A DNA stretch of 64,000 nucleotides from Mariprofundus aestuarium. Lineage in GTDB: Bacteria; Pseudomonadota; Zetaproteobacteria; Mariprofundales; Mariprofundaceae. Made by a program: the position numbers and the translations under genes. The number at the start of each line of letters is the position of its first letter. Within the stretch, counting starts at the first letter, position 1. The stretch is from NCBI RefSeq assembly GCF_002795805.1, contig NZ_CP018799.1, forward strand, positions 1,791,001 to 1,855,000, given 5' to 3'. This document shows positions 26,283 to 35,364 of the stretch, piece by piece. A model generated the notes under the pieces. The model ran no database searches. It worked only from the letters and a program-made list of their open reading frames with translations, and was not told the origin of the DNA.

Positions 26283-26425
26283 GCATACTCCCTGAATATA
26301 GTATCGCCCCGCCAATGTGCAGAGGACGAACTATTCTACATTGCAAATCCGGAATATATACAGCGCTATATGAAGTGTGCTGAAATTAGATAGCGATTTT
26401 CAAATCATCACGGCAGCATAAGCAG

Positions 26426-27979
26426 ATGGAACTGACCAGTCTTATTGCAGATGATGCACTGCCCGACCACAGCGCTCTGGTCGCCGCTATTGATGTCGGC
26501 TCCAATGCCATGCGCCTTGGCATCGCCATTCGCGATGCCGCAGGCACACCTACACTGGTTCAACGCTACAGGGAACCTGTCCGTCTTGGCCATGACGCCT
26601 TTACCAGCGGCACCTTCAGCCCGCAGACCATAGAGGATGCACTGGAGGCATTCCGGCAGTTTCGCCGCATCCTTGATCAGCATCAGATTGAGAAATACCG
26701 TGCCACAGCCACAAGTGCGATGCGTGACTCTAGGAATGGCAAGGAGCTGGCCAAACGTATTTTGGATGAGACAGGTATCGACCTGCACCTGATCAGCGGT
26801 GAAGAGGAGGCGCGACTGGTGCACTACTCGATCAGCCGCCGCGTGGATCTGGATGATAAATTCACTGTACTGATCGACATGGGTGGCGGCAGCGTGGAGG
26901 TCACCATATGTGATGATGGTGAGGTGATCGCCGCCCAGAGTTTTAAGATCGGCACGGTTCGTCTGCTGGAGATGCTCGGTCAGGAGGGTGACTTCAACAC
27001 CCTGCTATCGGAGTACCTTGATGGTACGCGTAAAAAGCTGCGTGAGCAGATCGGACGCCGCAAGGCAGATCTCTGCGTTGCAACCGGCGGCAATGCATCG
27101 GCTATCGGCGAACTCGCATTTCAGATACTGGACACTGAATCGGCCACCTCCATCAGCCGCAAGCAATTGAAAAAACTGATCAAAAAACTCTCCAAACTCA
27201 GCTTTGAGGAGCGAATTCGCGATCTGGGGCTGAGACCTGATCGCGCCGATGTGATCCTACCAGCTGCCATGGTGTTCCATGAGATCATGAAGCTTTCACA
27301 GGCAAAGGAGATGGTAATGCCCGATGCCAGCCTGATGGATGGTATCGTGCTGGATATGATGGACAGTGAAGATCTCACCTTCCACTCACAACGCCGCAAT
27401 CTCATCGCCTGGGCCCGTAGCCTGAAAAGCAAATACCATGTGGATCGCAAATATGGCAAAGAGGTTGCCGGTCTGGCACTGGTGCTGTTTGATCAGAGTC
27501 GCGAACTGCATGCCCTGAATCATCGTGATCGCCTGCTGCTTGAGGTCGCTGCCATGGTGCATGAGATCGGCATGTATGTGCGTGTTGGTGGCCATCACCG
27601 CCATGCCTCCTATCTGATCTCGGTGGCACCGCTTCTTGGTCTGAACGACAACGAAAAAAGTCTGCTCGCTCAGCTTGTGCGCTATCAGCGCAAAGGCCCT
27701 CCCTCTGACTCACATAAAGAGTTCTCTGAACTCTCAAAAAGTGCCCAGCTGAAGGTGTGGCAACTCAGCGCCCTGCTGCGCTTGGCCATCGCCCTGAACA
27801 AGGAGCGCCGCAACCGCATCAGCCGCCTCAGTTTGACTGTTGCGCCGGAAACTGCAGCCCTGCATATCGAAGGAAGCGGTGACATGCTGCTGGAACGCTG
27901 GGCAGCCCTTCAGACCGCAGACTATTTCAAAGAGGCCTTTGGCCTCTCACTGCACATCGACCTCGAACAGTCGAACTGA
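26426..27979 (+). CDS. ppx: Exopolyphosphatase, Ppx/GppA family, long form with HD-like C-terminal domain
   Basis: A 517-residue protein. The N-terminal ASKHA phosphatase core shows AAIDVGSNAMRLGIA, ATATSAMRDSRNG, ISGEEEARLVHYS, LIDMGGGSVEVTI and ATGGNASAIGEL, which are the Ppx/GppA motifs. The C-terminal third resembles an HD-type helical domain (VAAMVHEIGMYVRVGGHHRH). It releases phosphate from polyphosphate chains (or acts on pppGpp). It is convergent with ppk1, only three bases separating their stops, so synthesis and degradation genes share a 3' junction. The length matches E. coli Ppx (513 residues) better than the short 316-residue homolog at 62514. Confidence 0.88.
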   Translation: MELTSLIADDALPDHSALVAAIDVGSNAMRLGIAIRDAAGTPTLVQRYREPVRLGHDAFTSGTFSPQTIEDALEAFRQFRRILDQHQIEKYRATATSAMRDSRNGKELAKRILDETGIDLHLISGEEEARLVHYSISRRVDLDDKFTVLIDMGGGSVEVTICDDGEVIAAQSFKIGTVRLLEMLGQEGDFNTLLSEYLDGTRKKLREQIGRRKADLCVATGGNASAIGELAFQILDTESATSISRKQLKKLIKKLSKLSFEERIRDLGLRPDRADVILPAAMVFHEIMKLSQAKEMVMPDASLMDGIVLDMMDSEDLTFHSQRRNLIAWARSLKSKYHVDRKYGKEVAGLALVLFDQSRELHALNHRDRLLLEVAAMVHEIGMYVRVGGHHRHASYLISVAPLLGLNDNEKSLLAQLVRYQRKGPPSDSHKEFSELSKSAQLKVWQLSALLRLAIALNKERRNRISRLSLTVAPETAALHIEGSGDMLLERWAALQTADYFKEAFGLSLHIDLEQSN

Positions 27980-27982
27980 AGC

Positions 27983-30070
27983 CTACTCCTTTAGCGTACC
28001 CAGCTTTCTCATCAACATCAGCTGGGCACTTTTCGGCTGCGCACGCGTTTGTACTCGCTGGTAAGAGCCGTCCGCTTTCAGTTGCCATGCACCAACATTA
28101 TCCGAAAAATATGGGGTTAGCCCTGATGCAATCAGTTCCTTTTTCAGCACCTCGTCACGCACAGGAAAACAGGTCTCCACGCGTCTGAGAAGATTGCGAC
28201 TCATCCAGTCCGCACTGGCACAAAATAGTTCCGTCTCACCGCCATTATGAAAATAGTAGATACGTGTGTGTTCAAGAAAACGCCCCAATACCGAACGCAC
28301 ACGGATATTCTCGGAAATTCCGGCAATGCCCGGACGCAAACAGCAGATGCCGCGCACAATCAGATCGATTTTTACACCTGATTGGGAAGCGCGATAGAGC
28401 GCCCTGATCACCTCAGGCTCTTCAAGCCCGTTGACCTTGGCGCGAATCCTGGCCTCGCCTCCGGCACGCGCTGTTTCCGCCTCGCGGTCAATACGTTCAA
28501 TCAACCCCTTATGCAAAGTGAACGGTGCCGACAGCATCGCCTTCAGACGCGTAGCTTTACCAAGCCCGGTCAGCTGCTGGAACAGCTTATGCACGTCCTC
28601 ACCCAGTTCCGGATCACAACTGAGCAGGCCAAAGTCGGTGTAAAAACGACTGGTGACGGTGTGGTAGTTACCTGTACCCAGATGAACATAACGGCGCAGT
28701 TTACGACCTTCGCGGCGCACCACCATCAGCATCTTGCAGTGCGTTTTGTAACCAACAACCCCGTACACCACCTGCACGCCGGCAGCTGAGAGCTTGTTTG
28801 CCAGAGCAATATTCTCCTCTTCGTTAAAGCGCGCCATCAGCTCGATAACTGCCACCACCTCCTTGTTGGCACGCGCCGCCCGCACCAGAGCATCCACCAG
28901 CGGAGAATCGGGCACCACCCGGTACATCGTCTGCTTAATCACCAGCACATTAGGATCTGAGGCAGCCTGATTGAGCAGTTCAACCACCGGAGAAAAGCTC
29001 TGGAAAGGGTGGTGCAGCAGCACATCACCCTGCTGAATCATCTCAAACACGCTGGACTCTTCATCGCGCAACTGCGCTGGCACGCCCGCTTCAAATACCG
29101 GGTATTTCAGATCGGGCCTGTCGACCTCATTATAAATGGCTGCAAGTCGATAAAGGTTAACCAGTCCATCCACGCGGTAGAGATCACCCTGCCCCAGTCC
29201 GAATTGATGCAGAAGAAAATCCACCAACTCCTGTGGACAGCGCTGTGACACCTCCAGCCGCACCTCCTTACTGAAGCGACGCTCCAGCAACTCACCGGCA
29301 ACCGCCTGCTTCAGATCTACAAGCTCCTCCTCATCCACTAGCAGGCCACTGTTACGTGTAATACGGAACTGATGACATGCTTTGGCCTCCATGCCGGGAA
29401 AAAAGTCGCCGACATGAGCATGAATGATCGAGGAGAGCAGTACAAAATGATCTCCAGAACCGGCAATCTCTCTGGGCAACCGTATCACGCGGGGCAGTGA
29501 GCGCGGCGCCTGCACGATGGCGTAGTGGGACTCGCGACCAAAGGCATCCTTACCCTCCAGCGAGACAACGAAATTGAGAATCTTGCTCAGCAGGCGTGGA
29601 AATGGATGCGCCGGATCCAAACCGATCGGGGTCAGCAGAGGCAACAGTTCACGGCGGAAAAAGCGGCGAATCCAAACAGCCTGCTCTTCACTCCAGTCAC
29701 TGCGGCGTAGAATCCGGATGCCTTCCTCCTCCAGTGCCGGTAGCAGTGCATCATTGAGCAGTTGATACTGATCCGTCACCAGTGCATCCACACGGCCGCG
29801 CACCTGCGACAGAATCTCACCGGCGGTCAGCCCATCTGCAGCCTTAGAGAGAGACCCCATGGCAAGACGATGTTTTTGGGCGGCTACCCGCACCTCGAAA
29901 AATTCATCCATATTGGTACTGCTGATACAGAGGAATTTCAGACGTTCCAGCAATGGAATACCCAGGTCACAGGCCATCTCAAACACACGCCGGTTGAACT
30001 GCAGTATGCTCAAGTCACGGTTCAGATAGAGACCTTTATCTTCAAGCGGCAGGGCTGGTTGTTCAGTCAA
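27983..30070 (-). CDS. ppk1: Polyphosphate kinase 1
   Basis: A 695-residue enzyme that builds polyphosphate from ATP. Visible features are the N-terminal YLNRDLSILQFNRRVFEMA, ISSTNMDEFFEVRVA, the phospholipase-D-like catalytic regions with the phospho-acceptor His in GYKTHCKMLMV, RYVHLGTGNYH, and the second-domain IDLIVRGICCLRPG. ADWMSRNLLRRVE completes the C-terminal signature. Length is typical. The upstream gap of about 135 bases carries three Pho repeats that point away from ppk1 toward a 55-aa gene, but they could affect both. Convergent with ppx. Confidence 0.96.
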   Translation of the reverse strand: MTEQPALPLEDKGLYLNRDLSILQFNRRVFEMACDLGIPLLERLKFLCISSTNMDEFFEVRVAAQKHRLAMGSLSKAADGLTAGEILSQVRGRVDALVTDQYQLLNDALLPALEEEGIRILRRSDWSEEQAVWIRRFFRRELLPLLTPIGLDPAHPFPRLLSKILNFVVSLEGKDAFGRESHYAIVQAPRSLPRVIRLPREIAGSGDHFVLLSSIIHAHVGDFFPGMEAKACHQFRITRNSGLLVDEEELVDLKQAVAGELLERRFSKEVRLEVSQRCPQELVDFLLHQFGLGQGDLYRVDGLVNLYRLAAIYNEVDRPDLKYPVFEAGVPAQLRDEESSVFEMIQQGDVLLHHPFQSFSPVVELLNQAASDPNVLVIKQTMYRVVPDSPLVDALVRAARANKEVVAVIELMARFNEEENIALANKLSAAGVQVVYGVVGYKTHCKMLMVVRREGRKLRRYVHLGTGNYHTVTSRFYTDFGLLSCDPELGEDVHKLFQQLTGLGKATRLKAMLSAPFTLHKGLIERIDREAETARAGGEARIRAKVNGLEEPEVIRALYRASQSGVKIDLIVRGICCLRPGIAGISENIRVRSVLGRFLEHTRIYYFHNGGETELFCASADWMSRNLLRRVETCFPVRDEVLKKELIASGLTPYFSDNVGAWQLKADGSYQRVQTRAQPKSAQLMLMRKLGTLKE

Positions 30071-30204
30071 AATAACTCCTCGAGCTGTATCCTCTTACAA
30101 TTCATACTGAATATAGCGACAGAGGAGTATAGTAAGATGAAGCAGGAAAAACAGGCCGTCATTGTTTCACAACACAGCCATGCCAGCCATCAAACATCCA
30201 CTCT

Positions 30205-30233
30205 TGTCACAGAAATGTCACTTCCCTGTCACA
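30205..30233 (+). promoter_or_regulatory. Triple Pho repeat upstream of the 55-aa gene
   Basis: TGTCACA (30205), TGTCACT (30216) and TGTCACA (30227) are in strict 11-base register. A TATCAT -10-like hexamer (30254-30259) follows 20 bases downstream and the 55-aa start codon lies at 30288: a compact PhoB-dependent promoter layout. Confidence 0.85.
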
Positions 30234-30287
30234 ACAACCACACAATCCCCTCTTATCATGCCGCTCAAAATCGCAAGGAGGATAACC

Positions 30288-30455
30288 ATGTTCAATGAAG
30301 ACCAGAAGAGACCTAAAGAGGAGTTGGATCTGCCTAAAATGATGAAGGTCATTGCGATGATGAACCCGCACATTGCCCACTCAGAGATCGCCTTTCTCAT
30401 GGGTATTGATACTGATCTTGGATGTGAAAACCGTGCTGTACTGGGTCACGATTAA
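30288..30455 (+). CDS. 55-aa Pho-box-controlled small protein, unknown function
   Basis: I do not recognise this protein. ATG 30288 follows AAGGAGGA by 5 bases, an excellent ribosome-binding site, and lies behind three PhoB half-sites, so it is probably expressed on phosphate starvation. A longer open frame upstream would run through the Pho boxes and is rejected. The product starts MFNEDQKRPKEELDLPKMMK and continues VIAMMNPHIAHSEIAFLMGI, then a short tail with one Cys. It is soluble, mostly helical, with no membrane segment. It sits between ppk1 and xseA; a regulator or partner of polyphosphate metabolism is a guess from position. Confidence 0.65.
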   Translation: MFNEDQKRPKEELDLPKMMKVIAMMNPHIAHSEIAFLMGIDTDLGCENRAVLGHD

Positions 30456-30507
30456 ACCTGTATCAATCCTTTGTTGACCACCGGGTGAAGCACGACACAA
30501 TGTCCGT

Positions 30508-31920
30508 GTGACTCCACATTCAGATGACACTGTATTATCCGTTACCGAACTGACCGCCCGTATCAAACAGATGCTGGAGCAGGGCTTTGCCAGGGTAGAA
30601 GTAACTGGCGAGGTATCGAGGCTCACACGCCCCGCTTCCGGGCACCTCTATTTCACCATCAAGGACGCACATGCTGCCATTTCAGCTGTGGTCTGGCGCT
30701 CAGCAGCCCTGCGACTGAAACAGATGCCTGAAGAGGGCGGCGAATTTATCTTTACTGGTCACCTCAGCCTCTACGAGCCGCGCGGCACCTACCAGCTTGT
30801 AGTAACGCGCGTTGAAGCCGCCGGCGCAGGCCGTCTGGCTGCAGAATTCGAGCGCCGAAAACAGGAGTATGCCAAACGCGGCTGGTTCGACCCCAGCCGC
30901 AAGCTGACCCCGCCTCCACTTCCCACCCATATCGGTATTGTCACATCCCCGACCGCAGCCGCATTTGAAGATGTCAAAAAGATACTGGCGACCCGTCCGG
31001 CATGGCTGCAGTTGACCCTCTCCCCCTGCCTCGTGCAGGGAAGCAGCGCCCCGGCAACCATTGCAACGGCCATCAGAAAACTCTCCACGATGGCCTCACC
31101 TCCAGAGCTGATCCTTCTGGTGCGCGGTGGTGGCAGCATTGAAGACCTGTGGTGTTTCAACGATGAGGCCACAGTCAAAGCCATTGTCGATTGCCACATT
31201 CCGATCATCTCCGGGATCGGCCATGAGATTGATACCACGCTGGCCGATTTTGCTGCAGATCATCGCGCCGCCACCCCTTCCAATGCAGCTGAGTTGTGCT
31301 GCCCTTCCAGAGAGGAGCTTCGTGAGCGACTACCGCGACTCACTTCCCTAGCCAGTCTGCTTCGTCAGCGCCTGAACAGATTCCATCGCGAGATTGATTC
31401 GATGTGTAGAAGAGAGGTCTCTGCATGGCAGCGAAGCCTGGATTCTCGCTACCATATCAGCGAACAGACGCGCTCGCGCCTGAACCATGCCGCGCATGCC
31501 AATGTCAGTCGTCTGCGTTCACCACTGCGTTTAATAGAGAAGCGTCTAACCCCCCTGCAACCGGGAGAGCGCCTGCAGCAGCAGCGCTCTGACTGGTCAA
31601 ACAGAGAGATCGCCCTGAAACAGTCTCTGCGCAACACCCTGCAACAGAAAAAGCAGTCACTCGATCTTCACCTGCGGAATCTGAAAAACCAGCAACGTCA
31701 GGTTGAGCTGAAACGTCATCGTTTCGAACTACTTAACAGCAAACTCAATGAGCTTGATCCGACCGGCGTGCTCAAGCGCGGTTACAGCATGAGCTACAGG
31801 CAAGATGGAAGGCTGATCACCTCAGCAGCCGATCTTGCGATAGGAGACAGCATGCGGGTCCATTTCCATGATGGAACTGCGCAAACCGAGGTCAAATCTC
31901 TAGAGAGGAAAAACCCATGA
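30508..31920 (+). CDS. xseA: Exodeoxyribonuclease VII large subunit
   Basis: A 470-residue large subunit of the single-strand nuclease ExoVII. The N-terminal OB-fold has VTELTARIKQMLEQGFARVEV and SGHLYFTIKDAHAAISAVVW. The catalytic region shows HIGIVTSPTAAAFEDVKKIL, LLVRGGGSIEDLWCFNDE and ISGIGHEIDTTLADFAADHR. A long coiled-coil follows (residues about 290-410) before TGVLKRGYSMSY. The GTG at 30508 gives the correct N terminus; no good ribosome-binding site is seen. xseB is not in the window. Its stop overlaps the next start as ATGA. Confidence 0.93.
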   Translation: MTPHSDDTVLSVTELTARIKQMLEQGFARVEVTGEVSRLTRPASGHLYFTIKDAHAAISAVVWRSAALRLKQMPEEGGEFIFTGHLSLYEPRGTYQLVVTRVEAAGAGRLAAEFERRKQEYAKRGWFDPSRKLTPPPLPTHIGIVTSPTAAAFEDVKKILATRPAWLQLTLSPCLVQGSSAPATIATAIRKLSTMASPPELILLVRGGGSIEDLWCFNDEATVKAIVDCHIPIISGIGHEIDTTLADFAADHRAATPSNAAELCCPSREELRERLPRLTSLASLLRQRLNRFHREIDSMCRREVSAWQRSLDSRYHISEQTRSRLNHAAHANVSRLRSPLRLIEKRLTPLQPGERLQQQRSDWSNREIALKQSLRNTLQQKKQSLDLHLRNLKNQQRQVELKRHRFELLNSKLNELDPTGVLKRGYSMSYRQDGRLITSAADLAIGDSMRVHFHDGTAQTEVKSLERKNP

Positions 31921-32723
31921 AATATCTGCTTGGTATCCTGCTCCTGACTGCCTGCTGCGCAGGCACGGCAAATGCAGCAACATGGCAGGCGGTTCAAGGC
32001 AATGTGGTCACCGTTGAGGCGACAGTTACGACGGAGCATCTGCGGCTCTGGTGCTTTGGCAAAATGTGGCCGGTCAAAAAACTTGGAAATGGCACCTGGC
32101 GGGGCTGGATCGGTGTCGATTTGAAAAAGAAACCGAGCGATTACCCGATTGAGTGGTCGAATGGCAAACAGGTCATGGCCAGAGATTCCCTGTCGGTCAC
32201 CGAAGGCAAATTCCGTATTTCTCATATTCAGGTCACTAAAAAGATGGCTGAGTTCGACACCGCCACACTGGCCCGCATCCGCAGTGAAGTGAAGGCGCTG
32301 AAAGCCACCTATGTGGAAAAAGTTGCAGCAGCACCTGACGTCAGAATGTTTGGCAGGCCAACCGTCGGAATCGAATCAACCCCCTTCGGGGCTCAGCGTT
32401 ATGTCAATGGCGAGGCGCGTTCGCCCCACTCCGGCATTGATATCGCTGCACCTGCGGGAACGTTGATCGAAACACCGCTGGCGGGAAAGGTTCTGCTGGT
32501 GGCGGATATGTACCTTAACGGTAACACTGTAGCCATCGGCCATGGAAATGGTTTAGTCTCTGTTTTTTCACATATGCAGTCTGCAAGTGTGAGAAAGGGT
32601 GAGTGGGTAGATACCCATCAGGTGATTGGAAAGGTTGGCTCCACAGGAAGGGCAACCGGCCCGCATCTGCACTGGGGGGTACGGTTTAATACGGCTCGCG
32701 TGAATCCAGATAGCCTGCTATAA
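31917..32723 (+). CDS. M23-family metallopeptidase (secreted LytM-type)
   Basis: A 268-residue periplasmic peptidase-like protein with a signal peptide (1-19, ending ANAA) preceded by a Cys-Cys pair that is not a clean lipobox. The LytM domain (about 150-268) contains all zinc-site motifs: H-S-G-I-D in SPHSGIDIAAP, and H-x-H in ATGPHLHWG, plus VSVFSHMQS with the catalytic His. An N-terminal beta-rich region (25-110) is likely to contact substrate. It probably cleaves peptidoglycan cross-links. It overlaps xseA by 4 bases. Confidence 0.9.
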   Translation: MKYLLGILLLTACCAGTANAATWQAVQGNVVTVEATVTTEHLRLWCFGKMWPVKKLGNGTWRGWIGVDLKKKPSDYPIEWSNGKQVMARDSLSVTEGKFRISHIQVTKKMAEFDTATLARIRSEVKALKATYVEKVAAAPDVRMFGRPTVGIESTPFGAQRYVNGEARSPHSGIDIAAPAGTLIETPLAGKVLLVADMYLNGNTVAIGHGNGLVSVFSHMQSASVRKGEWVDTHQVIGKVGSTGRATGPHLHWGVRFNTARVNPDSLL

Positions 32724-32776
32724 TCAGGTAAGTCGATTCGGGCCCATACAGAGCTTTGCTGGCAGAGGGAGAAAGA

Positions 32777-33160
32777 ATGGAATTAAAAGCACTTATTATT
32801 GATGATGAAGATAGTGTTCAGAGTATCCTGACTGCTTTCCTTAACCGGTATGTCAGTGAAAAAGGGAAGCAGAGTAACATCACAAGCATGAGTGATCCGG
32901 TACAGAGTCTTTTTGAACTGACCACCCATGGTGACCAGTACCAGCTTGTCCTGCTGGATGTGCGCATTCCAAAACTGAGTGGTGATGAGATATACAGTTC
33001 TCTTGAACAGGTAAACCCCGAAATTCTGAACCGCATTCTGTTTGTTACCGGCTACCCTGAAGACCTGCATGACCGTTTCCCCGACAACACGTTCAATATC
33101 CTGCAAAAGCCGTTCCGCTATAACAGCTTTTCTGAAAAACTGGATGAAATGTTCGGCTAA
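32777..33160 (+). CDS. Stand-alone response-regulator receiver domain
   Basis: A 127-residue CheY-like single receiver: acidic pair in LIIDDEDSVQSIL, phospho-acceptor Asp in LVLLDVRIPKLSGDEIY, switch Thr in LFVTGYPED, and Lys in ILQKPFRYNSF. There is no output domain. The start at 32777 follows GAGGGAGAAAGA; an upstream TTG would add 7 non-conserved residues. It lies between an M23 peptidase and a SPOR protein; no cognate kinase is adjacent. Confidence 0.85.
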   Translation: MELKALIIDDEDSVQSILTAFLNRYVSEKGKQSNITSMSDPVQSLFELTTHGDQYQLVLLDVRIPKLSGDEIYSSLEQVNPEILNRILFVTGYPEDLHDRFPDNTFNILQKPFRYNSFSEKLDEMFG

Positions 33161-33175
33161 AGAAGAGTAACCCCC

Positions 33176-33763
33176 ATGACAGAACAGACAACCTGGCAGG
33201 CATCGGCCATTGAACATCGTTCAGCATGGATTTTTGCTCTCTGCTGCCTGCTTCTTATTCTGATAGCCTCTCTTAAGCCCGATCTGTTTGAATTCTCACA
33301 GGAAGAGGTGGCTCTGCCTGAGCAGGTTGAGGATACGGCAAGAGATTCAGACGCTCTGGCTGAACGGATTGCACCACCTGTTGAGGAGCCGGCCGAAGCA
33401 GTAAAATCGACCCCCGAGATCGAGCAGCCTAAAGCTGTGGTTATCCCAGCAAAACCTGTCACATCGAACAGGGTGATTACAAAGAAACCGGCAGTGAAGG
33501 CTGTGAGCAGCAAAACCAGCTCTACCCCAGCCTCTGGTTACTATGTCCAGCTGGGCGCATTCGGCGAAAAACCTCGAGCCCAGGGGCTGGTCGACCAGCT
33601 TAAACGTCAGGGCTGGAATGCCGTCATCTCAGCAAAACCAAATGGCCTGCATGCAGTCTGGGCCGGGCCGAAAAAAGATCACGCTGAAGCTGAAAAGCTA
33701 CAGAAGGCGATTGAAAAGAAAATGAAAACCAAAGGTTTTATCGTTCAGCAGAAAGGCGCATGA
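33176..33763 (+). CDS. SPOR-domain membrane protein
   Basis: A 195-residue bitopic inner-membrane protein: a short cytoplasmic N terminus, a transmembrane helix at about 18-35 (WIFALCCLLLILIASL), a Pro/Glu/Ala-rich linker (about 45-115) and a C-terminal SPOR domain (about 118-195) beginning GYYVQLGAFGEKPRAQGLV. SPOR domains bind denuded glycan strands at division septa. Together with the upstream M23 peptidase it suggests a cell-division or peptidoglycan theme. The stop overlaps the gamma-glutamyltransferase start as ATGA. Confidence 0.88.
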   Translation: MTEQTTWQASAIEHRSAWIFALCCLLLILIASLKPDLFEFSQEEVALPEQVEDTARDSDALAERIAPPVEEPAEAVKSTPEIEQPKAVVIPAKPVTSNRVITKKPAVKAVSSKTSSTPASGYYVQLGAFGEKPRAQGLVDQLKRQGWNAVISAKPNGLHAVWAGPKKDHAEAEKLQKAIEKKMKTKGFIVQQKGA

Positions 33764-35364
33764 ACAGGGACAGAAAGGGCATGGTTGCAGCCGGCCATCC
33801 GGCTACTGCAGAAGCGGGTGCAGCCATTCTGAAAGAGGGCGGCAACGCCGTTGATGCCGCTATTGCAGCCATCACCACCTCATTTATTGCCGAACCTGTC
33901 CTGACTGCACCGGGTGGCGGTGGATTCATGCTGATCGCCGACACTTCAAATCGTTCCATCCTCTACGACGGCTTTGCCCACATGCCTCTGGGGTCGGCAC
34001 TCACCGGTATCAAGCCTGAACTCAAAGCCGTTCCAATCGATTTCGGCGATACAACTCAAACCTTCCATGTCGGTCAGGGTGCGGTCGGCACACCTTCACT
34101 TTTGGCGATGCTGTTTCACGCCCATAAAGAACATGGCAAGTTGCCGCTTGCCGAGGTGCTGGCTCCCGGAGTCGATGCAGCCAGAAGCGGCATTCGCCTT
34201 AATCACCTACAGGCTTCATTTGTCAAACTCCTCAAACCCATTCTCACCGACACCCCTGAATGCCGCTCGCTCTATGCCCCTGTGCAACAAGGCACCCAGA
34301 TCAGCGAACTTTGGCGTGAGGGTGACTCCTTTCGCAATCCCGACCTGGCCAACACTCTGGAGATGCTTACCATAGAAGGCATCAAAGAGATGTACCATGG
34401 CGACCTGGCAAAAGAGATCGTCAAGGCATGCACGCCCTACGGACTGCTAGGTATGGAGGATATGCGTGCTGAGCAGGTACATATTCGCAAGCCTCTGGCC
34501 ATAGAGGTGCTCGGCGGCACCCTGCTGACCAACCCGCCCCCCTCATCAGGCGGCCTTCTGATTGCATTTGCTACGGCGGTGCTCGACCGCCTGATGCAGG
34601 AAACATCGGATATGCCGTGGCCGATACTGGTGGCTGAAGGGCTTCGTGCTGCGAGCCTGTTGCGCCGAGAAGGGCTGGATAGTCGCATTCACGATCTCCA
34701 GATCAGCGAACAGATACTCGAGCCCAAGCACCTGATAGAGGCTATAGCGAAAATCCACAACCGTTTCCTGACCCTCAATGATGATGAGGAGGTGAGAGAA
34801 CCGGACAACCGCCACGGCAGTACAACCCACATCAGCGTAGTCGATAGAGACGGCATGGCGGTCTCCATGACCAGCAGCAATGGCGAGGGTTCAGGCATTG
34901 TCGTCCCGGGCACCGGCATCCACCTCAACAACATGCTTGGCGAAGAGGATATCAACCCGCTCGGCTTCCATGCCTTGGCCGGTGGTGCCACACTCTCATC
35001 GATGATGGCACCCTCAATCTTTCTGGAAAATGGCAAACCTTCGCTCGTCCTTGGTAGCGGTGGCTCCAACCGGCTGCGGGGCGCCATCCTGCAGGCGCTG
35101 CTGCGTTACAGGCTACTGGGTCAGGATATCGAGTCGGCCGTTCATGCACCGCGCCTTCACAATGAAGGTTGTGAGCTGGATATCGAGCCTGGATTTCTCG
35201 GCGACCATGAGCGGGAGCTACTAATCTCACTCGGCTGGCGGCTGCGCGACTGGCAGAAGCCGAGTGTCTATTTCGGTGGCGTGCATGCCATCATTCGCAA
35301 TCCGACCGGCAATCTGCACGGCTGTGGCGATCCGCGCCGTGGCGGCGCCATCGCCTTCGCATGA
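33760..35364 (+). CDS. ggt: Gamma-glutamyltransferase family protein (no signal peptide)
   Basis: A 534-residue Ntn-hydrolase precursor of the gamma-glutamyltranspeptidase family. It begins MVAAGHPATAEAGAAILKEG with GNAVDAAIAA, then PGGGGFMLI. The self-cleavage and catalytic Thr lies in RHGSTTHISVVD near residue 354. The small-subunit half has GSGIVVPGTGIHLNNMLGEE, SSMMAPSIFL and GSGGSNRL. Unlike classical periplasmic GGT, no signal peptide is visible, so it is probably cytoplasmic, acting on glutathione or a related gamma-glutamyl amide. It is coupled to the SPOR gene (4-base overlap) and to folK (4-base overlap). Confidence 0.88.
   Translation: MNRDRKGMVAAGHPATAEAGAAILKEGGNAVDAAIAAITTSFIAEPVLTAPGGGGFMLIADTSNRSILYDGFAHMPLGSALTGIKPELKAVPIDFGDTTQTFHVGQGAVGTPSLLAMLFHAHKEHGKLPLAEVLAPGVDAARSGIRLNHLQASFVKLLKPILTDTPECRSLYAPVQQGTQISELWREGDSFRNPDLANTLEMLTIEGIKEMYHGDLAKEIVKACTPYGLLGMEDMRAEQVHIRKPLAIEVLGGTLLTNPPPSSGGLLIAFATAVLDRLMQETSDMPWPILVAEGLRAASLLRREGLDSRIHDLQISEQILEPKHLIEAIAKIHNRFLTLNDDEEVREPDNRHGSTTHISVVDRDGMAVSMTSSNGEGSGIVVPGTGIHLNNMLGEEDINPLGFHALAGGATLSSMMAPSIFLENGKPSLVLGSGGSNRLRGAILQALLRYRLLGQDIESAVHAPRLHNEGCELDIEPGFLGDHERELLISLGWRLRDWQKPSVYFGGVHAIIRNPTGNLHGCGDPRRGGAIAFA

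Noticed and set aside
30162-30287. A 42-codon N-terminal extension of the 55-aa protein.
   Set aside because: It would translate through the three Pho repeats and the -10-like site, and ignores the strong ribosome-binding site at 30275-30282.
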